Origin: Marichromatium purpuratum 984
Lineage (GTDB): Bacteria; Pseudomonadota; Gammaproteobacteria; Chromatiales; Chromatiaceae
DNA length: 64,000 nt
Assembly: GCF_000224005.2 (NCBI RefSeq)
Contig: NZ_CP007031.1
Span: 917,501 to 981,500, forward strand
Reading direction: 5' to 3'
Positions 1-9,204 of this stretch are shown here, in pieces. The position numbers were made by a program, and so were the translations under genes. The notes under the pieces were generated by a model. The model was not told where the DNA came from. It saw only the letters and a program-made list of their open reading frames with translations, and made no database searches. The first letter of the stretch is position 1, and the number at the start of each line of letters is the position of its first letter.

Positions 1-345
1 TCGCGAAGGAGAGAACAGCGGTATGCCGGGTTGGCGGTAACATCGACGTCGCCGCCTACGGACGAACCTCGCCGCTCACCTCCGGTGCGCACGCTGTGCT
101 TTGCTCTCACTCGGGGCTGAAGACTTTTCTCCCCCTTGGCGTCCTTTGCGACTTTGTGGTGCGACATGAAAGCCGCAAAGGGCGCGAAGGAAAGGACGGT
201 CGTGTGCCGGGTTGGCGGCGACATCGACGTCGACGCCTACCGACGAACCTCGCCGCTCACCTCCGGTGGGTACGCTGTGCTTTGCTCTCACTCGGGGCTG
301 AAGACTTTCCTCCCCTTGGCGTCCTTTGTGACTTTGCGGTTCAAC
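1..345. repeat. Two copies of a ~181-bp tandem repeat
   Basis: The block beginning TGCCGGGTTGGCGG at 24 recurs at 205 (period 181 bp) with only scattered differences, and continues through the shared GCTTTGCTCTCACTCGGGGC stretch. The first copy is probably cut by the window edge. Inside the unit, 134-154 and 170-190 are imperfect inverted repeats (17 of 21 bases by eye), so the RNA or single strand could form a hairpin. Right of the second copy, TTTGCGGTTCAACC is itself repeated twice (about 335-362). No coding region is supported here; this looks like a REP-like intergenic repeat family. Confidence 0.75.
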
Positions 346-375
346 CTTTGCGGTTCAACCTTTTGGCCGCTGGCC

Positions 376-1293
376 TCAGCCGCCCTCGGTCTCCGCCTGG
401 AAGAGTTCCAGTCGCGCGGCCTGGCTGACGGCGACGACAGCGGGGTGGCGCAGGCGGCGCTCGGCGGAGATCGCGTAGTAGCGTTCGCGCACCGCCTCGG
501 TCGCGCCGATCGTCTCGACCCCGTGCTGACGCCGGGTCTCCTCGGCGATCACGCTGGGCGAGACGAAGACCCCGACCCCGGCCTGGCCGAAGGCCTGCAT
601 CAGCGCTCGGTCCTCGAACTCGCCGACGACCCGTGGACGGATGTCGAGCTGGTCGAGCCACTGCATCAGCGCGCCGCGCAGCGCGGTGTTGAGCGCCGGG
701 ATCAGCATCGGCGCCTGGTGCAGCGATTGCGGGAAGCCCGTGCGATAACGCTTGGCCAGTGCCGGGGCGGCGAAGAAGGTGATGCCGCACTCGCCGAGCG
801 GGTGGTTGAAGGCGCGGACATTGAGCGCCCCGGCCAATGGGGTGTCGGCGAGCACCATGTCGAGTTTGTGCACCGCGATGTCGGCGAGCAGGGCCTCGAG
901 CTTGCCCTCGCGACAGTGGATGCGCACTGGCTCGGCGAGGTGCAGCGCGGGCTCGAGCAGCCGGTAGGCGACCATCTTCGGTACCACGTCGACCACCCCG
1001 ACGGTGAACTGCAGCGGTCGGCCGCTGGTCCGCCCCTGCAATGCTTCCTCCATCTCCGCGCCGAGGCGGAAGATCTCGTCGGCAAAGTTGAAGGCCAGGC
1101 GGCCGGTTTCGGTTAGCGTCAGCCCGCGTCCGCGACGGTCGAACAGCCGGGTGCCGAGCTGGTCCTCGAGCACCCGTAGCTGGCCGCTGATGGTCTGCGG
1201 GGTGAGATGCAGCGCCTCGGCGGCGCGGACTACGCCACCCTCCTTGGCGACCATCCAGAAATAATAGAGATGGTTGTAGTTACTGCCACGCAT
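376..1293 (-). CDS. nhaR: LysR-family transcriptional activator NhaR
   Basis: A 305-residue LysR-type regulator. Residues 1-60 form the winged helix-turn-helix (NYNHLYYFWMVAKEGG then AEALHLTPQTISGQLR). The rest is the periplasmic-binding-like effector domain (TVGVVDVVPKMVAYRLLEPA). The NYNHLYYFW start and overall length match NhaR, which activates the Na+/H+ antiporter gene nhaA in enterobacteria. No nhaA is next to it here, so its target is not shown by context. The ATG at 1293 faces an A+T-rich 155-bp divergent spacer (1294-1448) containing GATATCAGATCTAG and neighbouring near-palindromes. That spacer is the likely promoter for this gene and for the DUF2076 gene across it. Confidence 0.85.
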   Translation of the reverse strand: MRGSNYNHLYYFWMVAKEGGVVRAAEALHLTPQTISGQLRVLEDQLGTRLFDRRGRGLTLTETGRLAFNFADEIFRLGAEMEEALQGRTSGRPLQFTVGVVDVVPKMVAYRLLEPALHLAEPVRIHCREGKLEALLADIAVHKLDMVLADTPLAGALNVRAFNHPLGECGITFFAAPALAKRYRTGFPQSLHQAPMLIPALNTALRGALMQWLDQLDIRPRVVGEFEDRALMQAFGQAGVGVFVSPSVIAEETRRQHGVETIGATEAVRERYYAISAERRLRHPAVVAVSQAARLELFQAETEGG

Positions 1294-1448
1294 CGCCTTT
1301 TGTTCGTTTTTTTCGATATCAGATCTAGAAAAGATTCGAATTATATTGATCGAAACCTTGTCTTACACTCTGTTGTCACTGACAGTGGAAGGTATCGTCG
1401 CGCGACGGTGCGTGACCACCGAACGAACATCATGAGGTAATCCGCAAG

Positions 1449-2075
1449 ATGAATGCACAGGACCAAACCGCAATCGAAGGGCTGTTCCAGCGCCTGCAGC
1501 AGGCCGAGACCCAGTCCGGTCAGCGTGACCCCGAGGCGGAGAAGCTGATCCATGACATGATTTCCCGTCAGCCGGCAGCCCCCTATCTGATGGCCCAGGC
1601 GGTGCTGGTGCAAGAGCACGCGCTGAAGAACCTGCAGGGGCGGGTCGAAGATCTCGAGAAGCAGCTCGCCGAGCGTCCGCAGCAGGGCGGTGGTGGTTTC
1701 CTTGGCGGTCTGTTCGGTGCCGGTTCGCAGCAGCAGGCCCCGCAGCAGCAGGCGCGGCGCTCGAGCGGTAGTGGCTGGGGTGCCGGGCGTGGCGCGCAGC
1801 CCCAGGGACCGGGGGCCGCGCCCTTCCAGCAGGGTCAGGCCGGTGGCGGCGGTGGCTTCCTCGCCGGTGCGGCGCAGACCGCCATGGGCGTGGCCGGCGG
1901 CGTGTTGCTCGGTAACGCCATCGCCGGCATGTTCGCCGACGATGCCGAGGCCGCCGACCTCCCCGCTGAGCCGGAGATGCCGGCCGAGCCGGAGATGATG
2001 CAGGATCCGATGGAGGCGATGCCCGAGGACGAGGGCTTCGGCGACTTCGGTGACTTCGGCGGCGAGGAGTTCTGA
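1449..2075 (+). CDS. DUF2076 family protein
   Basis: A 208-residue protein. Residues 1-75 are the conserved helical DUF2076 head (MNAQDQTAIEGLFQRLQQAE; RDPEAEKLIHDMI; a coiled-coil-like VEDLEKQLAE). A Gln/Gly/Pro-rich low-complexity middle follows, then a short glycine-rich hydrophobic stretch (GGVLLGNAIAGMFAD), then an acidic tail with repeated PAEPEM units. The family is widespread in proteobacteria and has no established function. The glycine-rich segment may associate with membrane. It is transcribed divergently from nhaR and ends in a strong hairpin shared with the convergent flippase gene. The start is the ATG just after a GAGGTAAT sequence. Confidence 0.75.
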   Translation: MNAQDQTAIEGLFQRLQQAETQSGQRDPEAEKLIHDMISRQPAAPYLMAQAVLVQEHALKNLQGRVEDLEKQLAERPQQGGGGFLGGLFGAGSQQQAPQQQARRSSGSGWGAGRGAQPQGPGAAPFQQGQAGGGGGFLAGAAQTAMGVAGGVLLGNAIAGMFADDAEAADLPAEPEMPAEPEMMQDPMEAMPEDEGFGDFGDFGGEEF

Positions 2076-2083
2076 GGCCGTCC

Positions 2084-2128
2084 GCGCCGGTCGGTGCCGG
2101 GGGCCGTCAGCCCCGCACCGACCGGCGC
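2084..2128. terminator. Long hairpin between convergent genes (bidirectional terminator)
   Basis: GCGCCGGTCGGTGC (2084-2097) is exactly complementary to 2115-2128, and the loop contains a second GGGGC/GCCCC stem. It sits between the stop of the DUF2076 gene and the end of the convergent flippase gene, whose last codons it overlaps. There is no clear T-tract, so termination is inferred from position and stem strength. Confidence 0.6.
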
Positions 2129-3588
2129 AGCAGGCGGCGACCGTCGGTCGCCGCCACCACCGCGATGAATCCCACCAGGGCGGCCCCGCCCACCGTCAGC
2201 GACGACCCGTTCGCCTTCGTCGTCAGCCATTGCGCGAGTAGATAAAGTCCGATGCCGAGGGCGAGATAGCCGAGTACCCGTCCGATCTCGTAGGGCACCG
2301 GGTAATAACGGCGTCCGAGCAGGTAGGACAGCACCACCATGCTCGCATAACACACCAGGTGCGCCCAGGCCGCGCCGACATAGCCGTGGATCGGTACCCA
2401 CCACCACAGCAGCACCACCGTGATCGCGGCGCCGATCAGTGACACCCCGGCGCCAAGCAGGGTACGGTCGGTGAGCTTGTACCAGATCGAGAGGTTGACA
2501 TAGACCCCGAGCAGCATGCCGGCGATCAGCAGGATCGGCACCACGTCGAGTCCCGCCCGGTATTCGGGGCCGACGAAGAGACCGAACAGCTCCAGGAACA
2601 GCGACACCACGAGGAAGATGAGCACGCAACAGATCACGAACCAGTTGAGCACCAGGGCGTAGACCGCGCGGGCGTCGCGCTCGCGGGCATAGGCGAAGAA
2701 AAAGGGTTCGCCGGCATAGCGAAAGGCCTGGATGAACAGCGCCATCAGGATCGAGAGCTTGTAGCAGGCGCTGTAGATGCCGAGCTGGGCGAGGTTGGTG
2801 GCGTCGTCATAGGGCAGCAGGTACTTGAGCGCGGCGCGATCGAGCATCTCGTTGACGATCCCCGCCAGCCCGATCACCACCATCGGCGCCGAGTAGCGGA
2901 TCAGACTGCGGAACAAGGTCCCCTGGAAGCCGCCGAGACCGTCGCGCAGCTGTGGTGCAAGCAACCCGAGCTTGATCAGGCTGGCAATGAGGTTGGCGAT
3001 GAAGACGTAGCCGATGCCGATCGCCGGGTCCCACAGCGCCCCCAGGAACGAGTTGGGATCCTGCTCGAAGGCGGGACGGCAGAGACCGACGAAGAACACC
3101 GTCAGCCCGATGTTGGCGCCGATCTCGAGCAGCTTGATCGCGGCGAAGCGCGCCGCGCGCTCCTCGGCGCGCAGTCGCGCAAAGGCCGCCGCGCCGAGCG
3201 CGTCGGTGGTGAGGATGGCCGCGCACCACCAGATGTACTCGGGGTGTTCGGGGTGGCGCAGCAGCGCCGCCAGCGGCTCGCTCGCCAGCAGCGCGCCGAG
3301 CAGGAACAGCAGGTTGCCGACGAGCAAGGTCTGCACCACGGTGCCGTAGACCCGCTCGGGTGCCCAGGCGTCGCTGTTGCGGAAGCGGAAGTAGCCGGTC
3401 TCCAGCCCGAAGGTGAGCACCACTGCGAGAAAGCCCATGTAGGCGTAGAATTCGGCGACCACGCCGTAGGACTGGGGCGCGAAGCTGTAGGTCAGCAATG
3501 GCACCAGCAGATAGTTGAGGAAGCGCCCGAGGACGCTGCTGACGCCGTAGATGGCGGTCTGCGAGGCGAGTCGTTTCAGTGGGTTCAA
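2107..3588 (-). CDS. Polysaccharide flippase (Wzx/MATE-like), multi-pass membrane protein
   Basis: A 493-residue integral membrane protein with about 12-14 hydrophobic segments. It begins LKRLASQTAIYGVSSVLGRF, the typical N-terminus of Wzx/RfbX-type lipid-linked oligosaccharide flippases of the MOP superfamily. These proteins move undecaprenyl-linked repeat units across the inner membrane for O-antigen or exopolysaccharide assembly. No glycosyltransferase lies beside it, so the substrate is unknown. The start is a TTG at 3588; no better in-frame ATG fits the N-terminal pattern. It reads convergently to the DUF2076 gene and shares its terminator hairpin. Confidence 0.8.
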   Translation of the reverse strand: MNPLKRLASQTAIYGVSSVLGRFLNYLLVPLLTYSFAPQSYGVVAEFYAYMGFLAVVLTFGLETGYFRFRNSDAWAPERVYGTVVQTLLVGNLLFLLGALLASEPLAALLRHPEHPEYIWWCAAILTTDALGAAAFARLRAEERAARFAAIKLLEIGANIGLTVFFVGLCRPAFEQDPNSFLGALWDPAIGIGYVFIANLIASLIKLGLLAPQLRDGLGGFQGTLFRSLIRYSAPMVVIGLAGIVNEMLDRAALKYLLPYDDATNLAQLGIYSACYKLSILMALFIQAFRYAGEPFFFAYARERDARAVYALVLNWFVICCVLIFLVVSLFLELFGLFVGPEYRAGLDVVPILLIAGMLLGVYVNLSIWYKLTDRTLLGAGVSLIGAAITVVLLWWWVPIHGYVGAAWAHLVCYASMVVLSYLLGRRYYPVPYEIGRVLGYLALGIGLYLLAQWLTTKANGSSLTVGGAALVGFIAVVAATDGRRLLRRSVRG

Positions 3589-3746
3589 GATCGATGCTCT
3601 CGGCTTGTGCGGGCAGGGCGCATATTCTAAACCCTGTCGTTGGTCCGCGATGTCAGGGGCTGCTGTCTGGATCCCTGTTGGTTTTCGTGAATCCTGAACG
3701 GTGCGATCGAGGCCGGATCATGGTGCAATAACCATGATTTCAAGCG

Positions 3747-4457
3747 GTGGATACCTGGATGTACGATTTCTCTCTCGCCCTTGCGCTCTACAACCTGCTG
3801 CCGGTGGCCGTCACCGGTCTGGCCCTGTGGTGGCTGACCGGCTATGTCCGCGACCGCGACGACACGCAGCTGGCCATGGCCCGGCTCGGTGCCGTGCTGG
3901 TCTTTGCTGCGGGAGTGGTCAAGGCGAGCTGGAAGCTGTTGGTGGTGACCCAGGGGATGGACATCCCCTGGCTGGCCGCGGCGCTCTTTCCCCTGCTGGG
4001 GCCGGGGTTCGCGTTGTTGGCAGTGGCGCTGTGGTCGACGGTGCGACCACCATTACGCCACCCCTGGCGCCTGGCCCTGGGGATCGTGACGCTGATTGCT
4101 GCTGTCGCCGTGGCGCGGGTCGAGCTGTTGGGGATGGCGCGTGGCTGGTTCCTGCCGCTGCTGGCGCTGGCCTCGATCGGTAAGCTGATGCTGAGCGCTC
4201 TGTTGCTGACGAGCGCGCTGCGGTTGCGACACTGGGGCGTAGGGTTGCTGCTTGCGATCGATCTGGCGGTGATATTGATCCTGCCCTCGCTGGCCATGAC
4301 CGAAACCAAGCCGGTGTCGCTGCACTGGACCGAGCAGTCCCTGACCCTGTTCGGCGCGGTCTGTTTCGCGCTCGGAGTGCGCGGGTTGTGGCGTGCGACC
4401 CGTCGCGCCACCATCCGTGCCCGTCAGGCCCGGCTGCGCCAGCGGGCGCGCCATTGA
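3747..4457 (+). CDS. Hypothetical multi-pass membrane protein
   Basis: A 236-residue protein with about seven predicted hydrophobic segments (for example LALALYNLLPVAVTGLALWW, LALGIVTLIAAVAVA) and a basic C-terminal tail (RRATIRARQARLRQRARH). I do not recognise the family. GTG at 3747 is the longest supported start; ATG at 3759 (MYDFSLALAL) is equally plausible. It is followed after 17 bp by a decayed acetyltransferase gene on the same strand. The size and topology suggest a small integral inner-membrane protein, but nothing in the sequence indicates a substrate or catalytic site. Confidence 0.65.
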   Translation: MDTWMYDFSLALALYNLLPVAVTGLALWWLTGYVRDRDDTQLAMARLGAVLVFAAGVVKASWKLLVVTQGMDIPWLAAALFPLLGPGFALLAVALWSTVRPPLRHPWRLALGIVTLIAAVAVARVELLGMARGWFLPLLALASIGKLMLSALLLTSALRLRHWGVGLLLAIDLAVILILPSLAMTETKPVSLHWTEQSLTLFGAVCFALGVRGLWRATRRATIRARQARLRQRARH

Positions 4458-4474
4458 CCTGGGGCGATCTCTGG

Positions 4475-4879
<405 letters not shown>

Positions 4880-4981
4880 TGGTCAGTCGGATCGGCCGTC
4901 TTGCAAAGGTGGGTGGCTCGGCTAAGGTGACGGTAGGGGCGGCTGTCACCGTCCCGTCATCCTGGCGCAGGAGGGCGCATC

Positions 4982-5299
4982 ATGCAGATCGAACACTGGC
5001 ATGCCCGACGCGACGGCGCGCTCACCGAGGCGAGCATGCGGCGCAAGCTCGAGGGCCGCGGTTTCCAGACCCGACTCGACATCTACCCCCCGGGGACCTT
5101 CCTCCCCGATCACGACCACGGGATCGATCATATCGATGGCGTCATCTGCGGTCGGATGCGGGTGGGGATCGGCGAGCGCAGCCTGGTGCTCGAACCCGGC
5201 GACCTGGTGGTGATCCCCAGACATACCTTCTATCAGGCCGAGGTAATGGGCGACGAGCCGGTGGTCAGCCTGGCCGCCGAGCGGATGAAGGCGGCCTAG
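4982..5299 (+). CDS. Small cupin-domain protein
   Basis: A 105-residue single-domain cupin. The PPGTFLPDHDHGIDHIDGVI segment and the later LEPGDLVVIPRHTFYQAEV segment correspond to the two conserved cupin motifs. His residues around 43-50 and His 81 are likely metal ligands. Such proteins are small beta-barrel metal-binding proteins acting as isomerases, dioxygenases or sensors. Nothing here picks a function. The ATG follows GGAGGGCGCATC, a good ribosome-binding site. It ends 12 bp from the convergent aldehyde dehydrogenase gene. Confidence 0.75.
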   Translation: MQIEHWHARRDGALTEASMRRKLEGRGFQTRLDIYPPGTFLPDHDHGIDHIDGVICGRMRVGIGERSLVLEPGDLVVIPRHTFYQAEVMGDEPVVSLAAERMKAA

Positions 5300-5311
5300 C
5301 CATCTGTCGCC

Positions 5312-6676
5312 TCAACCGACCCACAGGGTCTTGAGATTGAGGAACTCGGCGATGCCGGGCGCGCCGAGTTCACGACCATAGCCCGAGTCCTTGATCCCGC
5401 CGAAGGGCAGGCGCGGATCGCTCTTCACCAAGCCGTTGACGAAGACCGCGCCGCAGGCCATGGCGCGGGCGAAGCGTTCGCCGCGTGCGGCATCGGCGCT
5501 CCACACGCTGCCGCCGAGTCCGAAGCGGGTGTCGTTGGCCACGCGCAGTGCCTCGGTCTCGTCGGCCACCCGGATCACCGTCGCCACCGGCCCGAACAGC
5601 TCGTCGTCATAGGCGGGCATCCCCGGCCCGACCCGATCGAGCAGGGTCGGCGCATAGAACCACCCCGGTCCCGCTAACGGTTGCCCGCCGCAGCGCAGCT
5701 CGGCGCCGGCGGTGCGGCTCTGCTCGACCTGCTGGTGCAGGGTCTCGCGCAGGTCCTCGCGGGCCAGCGGCGCAAGCGTGGTGGCGGGGTCGCGTGGATC
5801 GCCCGGCACCAGGGCCTCGACCCTGGACTGGAGCCGCGCGACGAAGGCATCGGCCGCCGTCTCGACGACGATGAAGCGCTTGGCGGCGATACAGCTCTGT
5901 CCGGCGTTGATGAAGCGCGAGCGGGCACCGATCTCGGCGGCGCGCTCGAGGTCGGCGTCCTCAAGGATCACGCAGGCATCGGCACCGCCGAGTTCGAGCA
6001 GGCTTTTCTTCAGGTTGGCCCCGGCGATCCCCGCCACCCGGCGTCCGGCGCGCTCGCTGCCGGTGAGGCTGACGGCGCGCACCCGTGGGTCGGCAACCAC
6101 CTGTTCGGCGGTCTCGGCGTCGATCAGCAGGGTCTGGAACACGCCCTCGGGCGCATCGGCGGCGGTGAACAGATCGGCGATCGCCAGCGCGCAGCGCGGC
6201 ACGTTGGAGGCGTGCTTGAGCAGCACCACGTTGCCCGCGGCCAGCGCCGGGGCGGCACAGCGAAAGACCTGCCAGAAGGGGAAGTTCCAGGGCATCACCG
6301 CCAGCACCACGCCGAGCGGCTGGTGCACGAGCAGGCTGCGGCTGGCGTCGGACGCGAGCGGGATGTCGGCGAGCTGGGTCGCGGCGTGCTCGGCGTAGTA
6401 GTCGCAGACCAGGGCGCACTTGTCGATCTCGGCCTCGGCCTCGGCGATGAGCTTGCCCATCTCGTCGGTGATCAGTCGGGCGAGCCGGGTACGCTCGGCG
6501 CGCAGCCCTTCGGCCAGGGCGCGAAGCAGTGTCACGCGAGTGGCGAGTGGCTGCGAGCCCCACGGGCCGGCGGTGCGGCTCGCGGTGGCGAGCGCCTGTT
6601 CGAGCCCCACGGCGGTGGCCGGCTCGAGGGTGGCATGGAGGAGGCCGGTTGCGGGGTCGATAGATCTCAGTGGCAT
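5312..6676 (-). CDS. NAD(P)-dependent aldehyde dehydrogenase, succinate-semialdehyde type
   Basis: A 454-residue aldehyde dehydrogenase of the GabD/Sad (YneI) group. It shows PLGVVLAVMPWNFPFWQV near the nucleotide fold, the ELGGADACVIL motif with the general-base Glu, the catalytic Cys in NAGQSCIAAKRFIV, and the family end DSGYGRELGAPGIAEFL. The length matches the 450-460-residue subfamily that oxidises succinate semialdehyde to succinate. In phototrophs this could serve GABA breakdown or the open TCA cycle, but no partner gene is beside it. The ATG at 6676 is preceded by AGGAG. Assignment to the family is firm; the exact substrate is inferred. Confidence 0.85.
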   Translation of the reverse strand: MPLRSIDPATGLLHATLEPATAVGLEQALATASRTAGPWGSQPLATRVTLLRALAEGLRAERTRLARLITDEMGKLIAEAEAEIDKCALVCDYYAEHAATQLADIPLASDASRSLLVHQPLGVVLAVMPWNFPFWQVFRCAAPALAAGNVVLLKHASNVPRCALAIADLFTAADAPEGVFQTLLIDAETAEQVVADPRVRAVSLTGSERAGRRVAGIAGANLKKSLLELGGADACVILEDADLERAAEIGARSRFINAGQSCIAAKRFIVVETAADAFVARLQSRVEALVPGDPRDPATTLAPLAREDLRETLHQQVEQSRTAGAELRCGGQPLAGPGWFYAPTLLDRVGPGMPAYDDELFGPVATVIRVADETEALRVANDTRFGLGGSVWSADAARGERFARAMACGAVFVNGLVKSDPRLPFGGIKDSGYGRELGAPGIAEFLNLKTLWVG

Positions 6677-6897
6677 CGATGGCTCCTGCGGCTGGGGTGG
6701 TTCCTGGTGTCGCGTCGCCGACCGGAGCGGCCCCCGATGTACGCCAGTCGCTGGCTTCGTCGTGACGCATCGCCGTGAGTGTCGGTGCGGGGCCAGGGCG
6801 GATCAAGCCGGCCTTGCGCAACAGCGCGCGTGAACGGGATCTGGAGTGGCGCTGCCCGGGCCGATCGTGTCGGCGGGGTTCGACGCAGGAGTGGTGC

Positions 6898-7527
6898 CTA
6901 GAAGCCGAACTCGGAGAGCAGGTCGTCGACCAGATCCTGCTTGAGCGCCTCCGGTGTATTCGAGCCGTTGACCTCGCGCAGCAGCTGGGCCTTCTGTTCG
7001 ACGTTCTCGATCGAGCTGTTTTGCTGGATGTTGAGGATCACCAGCACCTCGACGAGCCAGTCGCGGATCTGGTCGAGGTCCTCGACCAGTTGTTCCATGC
7101 GCTGTCGGGCAACGTCCTGGTAGGACTGCGAGGCGACGATGTCGAACAGATGGTGCTTGATCTGGCTGAGACGCTGCTCGTGCTCGGTGCTCGAGGGGGG
7201 GCTGCTGTGCAGCTGGGTCTCCAACCCCTCGATCTCCAGGGAGAGCTGGTCGGCGTTGTCGAGTACCTGGCCGGTGGACTGCGACATCAGCTCGATCACG
7301 TTGCGCGCGTGACTGACCGCGTTCGGTGCCTGCTCGCCGGCGTTGGTGAGTGGGGTCTCGGCGCTCTTCATGTTGACCACCAGCGCATTGATCTTCTGCG
7401 CCAGCACCGAGAGCATGCTCTCGGCGTCGATGTCGATGTCGAGTCGCTCGTATTCGCCGTTGAGGATGGATTCTGTGGCCTTGACCAGTGAGGCGATGTT
7501 CTTGTCGATGTTCTGCGGCTCTGCCAT
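6898..7527 (-). CDS. CheZ-like chemotaxis phosphatase-related protein
   Basis: A 209-residue mostly helical protein. Residues 120-160 contain QDVARQ, which matches the CheZ active-site pattern in which Asp and Gln are separated by three residues (here D138 and Q142). The extreme C-terminus, DLVDDLLSEFGF, resembles the CheY-P-binding tail of E. coli CheZ (VDDLLDSLGF). The N-terminal 60 residues (LVKATESILNGEYERLD) look like a linker or HAMP-like helical segment. CheZ accelerates dephosphorylation of CheY-P at the flagellar motor. No cheA or cheY is adjacent. Instead it lies 27 bp downstream of a diguanylate cyclase gene and is probably co-transcribed with it, suggesting a link between a response regulator and c-di-GMP. 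It may not act on CheY itself. Confidence 0.7.
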   Translation of the reverse strand: MAEPQNIDKNIASLVKATESILNGEYERLDIDIDAESMLSVLAQKINALVVNMKSAETPLTNAGEQAPNAVSHARNVIELMSQSTGQVLDNADQLSLEIEGLETQLHSSPPSSTEHEQRLSQIKHHLFDIVASQSYQDVARQRMEQLVEDLDQIRDWLVEVLVILNIQQNSSIENVEQKAQLLREVNGSNTPEALKQDLVDDLLSEFGF

Positions 7528-7554
7528 GGGTCCCTCGCGACGATGCGATCGCGC

Positions 7555-9204
7555 CTATCTGTTGTATTTGTGGTCTTTGTAGAAAGCCGCCTTGGCGGCG
7601 TACATGCGAGCGTCGGCGGTCTTGAGCAGCGACTCCGGCGGGGTGCGATCGGTCCCGCTGGCGCCGAGGCTGAGGCTGATCGGGAGGTGTTCGCGCGGGG
7701 CAACTTCGATGCTGGCCCCGGAGAACACGTTCCGCTGGAGATGATCGACCAGGGCCTCGGCCTCGCTCTCGGTGGACCCGGGGAGCAGGATCACGAACTC
7801 GTCGCCACCGGTCCGGGCGACGATGTCGCAAGCGCGCACCGCCTGGGAGAGCCGCTCGGAGACGGCCAGTATCAGCCGATCACCGGCCTCGTGTCCGTAG
7901 CGGTCGTTGGCCTGCTTGAGTCGGTTGACGTCGGCCAGTACCAGGGCGTGCGGCATGGCTCTGGTTACGTGATCGTGCCGTGCCATCTCCAGCGCAGCAT
8001 GTAGATAATCCCGATTGTATACGCCGGTGAGGGCATCGGTGCTGGCCTTTTCCTCGAGCTGGTGCATCAGCCGGCGGTTGTGCAGATAGGCGCCGAAGGG
8101 CTCGAAGAAGAGGCCGGCGAGTTCGTCGCCGCCCTCGGCGGTGCCCGGTCGCCACCAGACCTCGCCGACCCGTCCACCGTCACCGCCGACGATCTCCAGC
8201 CGAGGTAGGTCGGGGGTCGGCTCCGCTGGCGCATCGCCACGGCGGATCGGCTCGGTTGGGCCGTCGTCGAGTTGCAGCGCGACGGCCTCGCTGCCACAGG
8301 CCGACATGAACAGCGTCAGTAGCTCGTCGGCGACATCCACGGGGGTGGCGGCGTGGCGCATCAGTGACTCCAGACGCACCAGCCCGGAGAGCAGGTCGTT
8401 GTTGCGGGTGATGGTGGCGCGCTGTGCCCGGATCTCCTCGATCAACCGGATCTCGCGGGTGGTGTCGCGAAACAGCAGCAGGCCGTTGCCGTCGCCGGTA
8501 TCGATCAGCTGCTCGGTGTAGTAGCGCTCGCCGAGACGGTGCTTGGTCTTGTGCGCGGCATCGAGTGGGAAGCCGTCGTGGGCCGGGCAGTCCGGGCAGG
8601 GCACGTCATGACCGAGCAGTTCGTAGCAGCTTCCCGCCGTCGCGCCCCTGGCAAACCGCAGCCGGGCGGCGGCATTGCGTCGCAGGATGCGGTGGTCGGA
8701 GGAGATCGTCACCAGCGCATCGGGCAGGTCATCGATGAGCTGGCTGAGTCCGCGCTGCTCGAGCAGCGCCTCGCGGTGCTGGCGCTCAAGGATGATGCGC
8801 TTGGCCTGGGCCTCCTTGCGACCGAGATCGGCGCGTCTGAGCGCCTCGATCTCGCGGCTGATGTCGACCAGGGTGAGCACCAGGCCGTTCGGGCCGTGGG
8901 CCAGCGATTCCTTCAGGTAGTGCTCGCGACCTTCCGCGTCGCGGATGTTGCGTGCCAACCCCGACGCGGGGTGCGCGTGCGTGGCCGGGCAGTTGGCGCA
9001 CGCGGCCGTCTCGCCGACGAGCAGCGTGAAGCAGTGCTCGCCGACGGGGTCGTGACCGAACAGTGCCACGGCCGCCGGGTTGGCGGTGTGGATGCGATGG
9101 CTGTCGTCGAGTACCAGCACCGGCACGCCGATTGCCGCCAGCCCCGACGCGTCGGGGCTGTCTGTGTCGAGGTGTTCGCGATCCGGTTGGGCGTGTGATG
9201 GCAT
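7555..9204 (-). CDS. Two-PAS diguanylate cyclase (GGDEF) with cysteine-pair PAS domains
   Basis: A 549-residue protein from ATG 9204. An in-frame TTG at 9303 would add 33 residues unlike a protein start. Order: PAS 1 (about 22-125) with CANCPATHAH; a helix; PAS 2 (about 155-270) with CPDCPAHDGF; a GAF-like or linker region; and a C-terminal GGDEF domain. The catalytic GGDEF is intact. An RACD sits five residues before it, the usual RxxD product-inhibition (I-) site. It should therefore make c-di-GMP from two GTP under feedback control. There is no transmembrane segment, so it is predicted cytosolic. Both PAS domains carry CxxC at the same place, which could bind a metal or report redox. It is followed directly by the CheZ-like gene. 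Confidence 0.85.
   Translation of the reverse strand: MPSHAQPDREHLDTDSPDASGLAAIGVPVLVLDDSHRIHTANPAAVALFGHDPVGEHCFTLLVGETAACANCPATHAHPASGLARNIRDAEGREHYLKESLAHGPNGLVLTLVDISREIEALRRADLGRKEAQAKRIILERQHREALLEQRGLSQLIDDLPDALVTISSDHRILRRNAAARLRFARGATAGSCYELLGHDVPCPDCPAHDGFPLDAAHKTKHRLGERYYTEQLIDTGDGNGLLLFRDTTREIRLIEEIRAQRATITRNNDLLSGLVRLESLMRHAATPVDVADELLTLFMSACGSEAVALQLDDGPTEPIRRGDAPAEPTPDLPRLEIVGGDGGRVGEVWWRPGTAEGGDELAGLFFEPFGAYLHNRRLMHQLEEKASTDALTGVYNRDYLHAALEMARHDHVTRAMPHALVLADVNRLKQANDRYGHEAGDRLILAVSERLSQAVRACDIVARTGGDEFVILLPGSTESEAEALVDHLQRNVFSGASIEVAPREHLPISLSLGASGTDRTPPESLLKTADARMYAAKAAFYKDHKYNR

Noticed and set aside
1-345. CRISPR-like array
   Set aside because: The unit is 181 bp and directly tandem with no short repeat/spacer alternation, and no cas genes are nearby.
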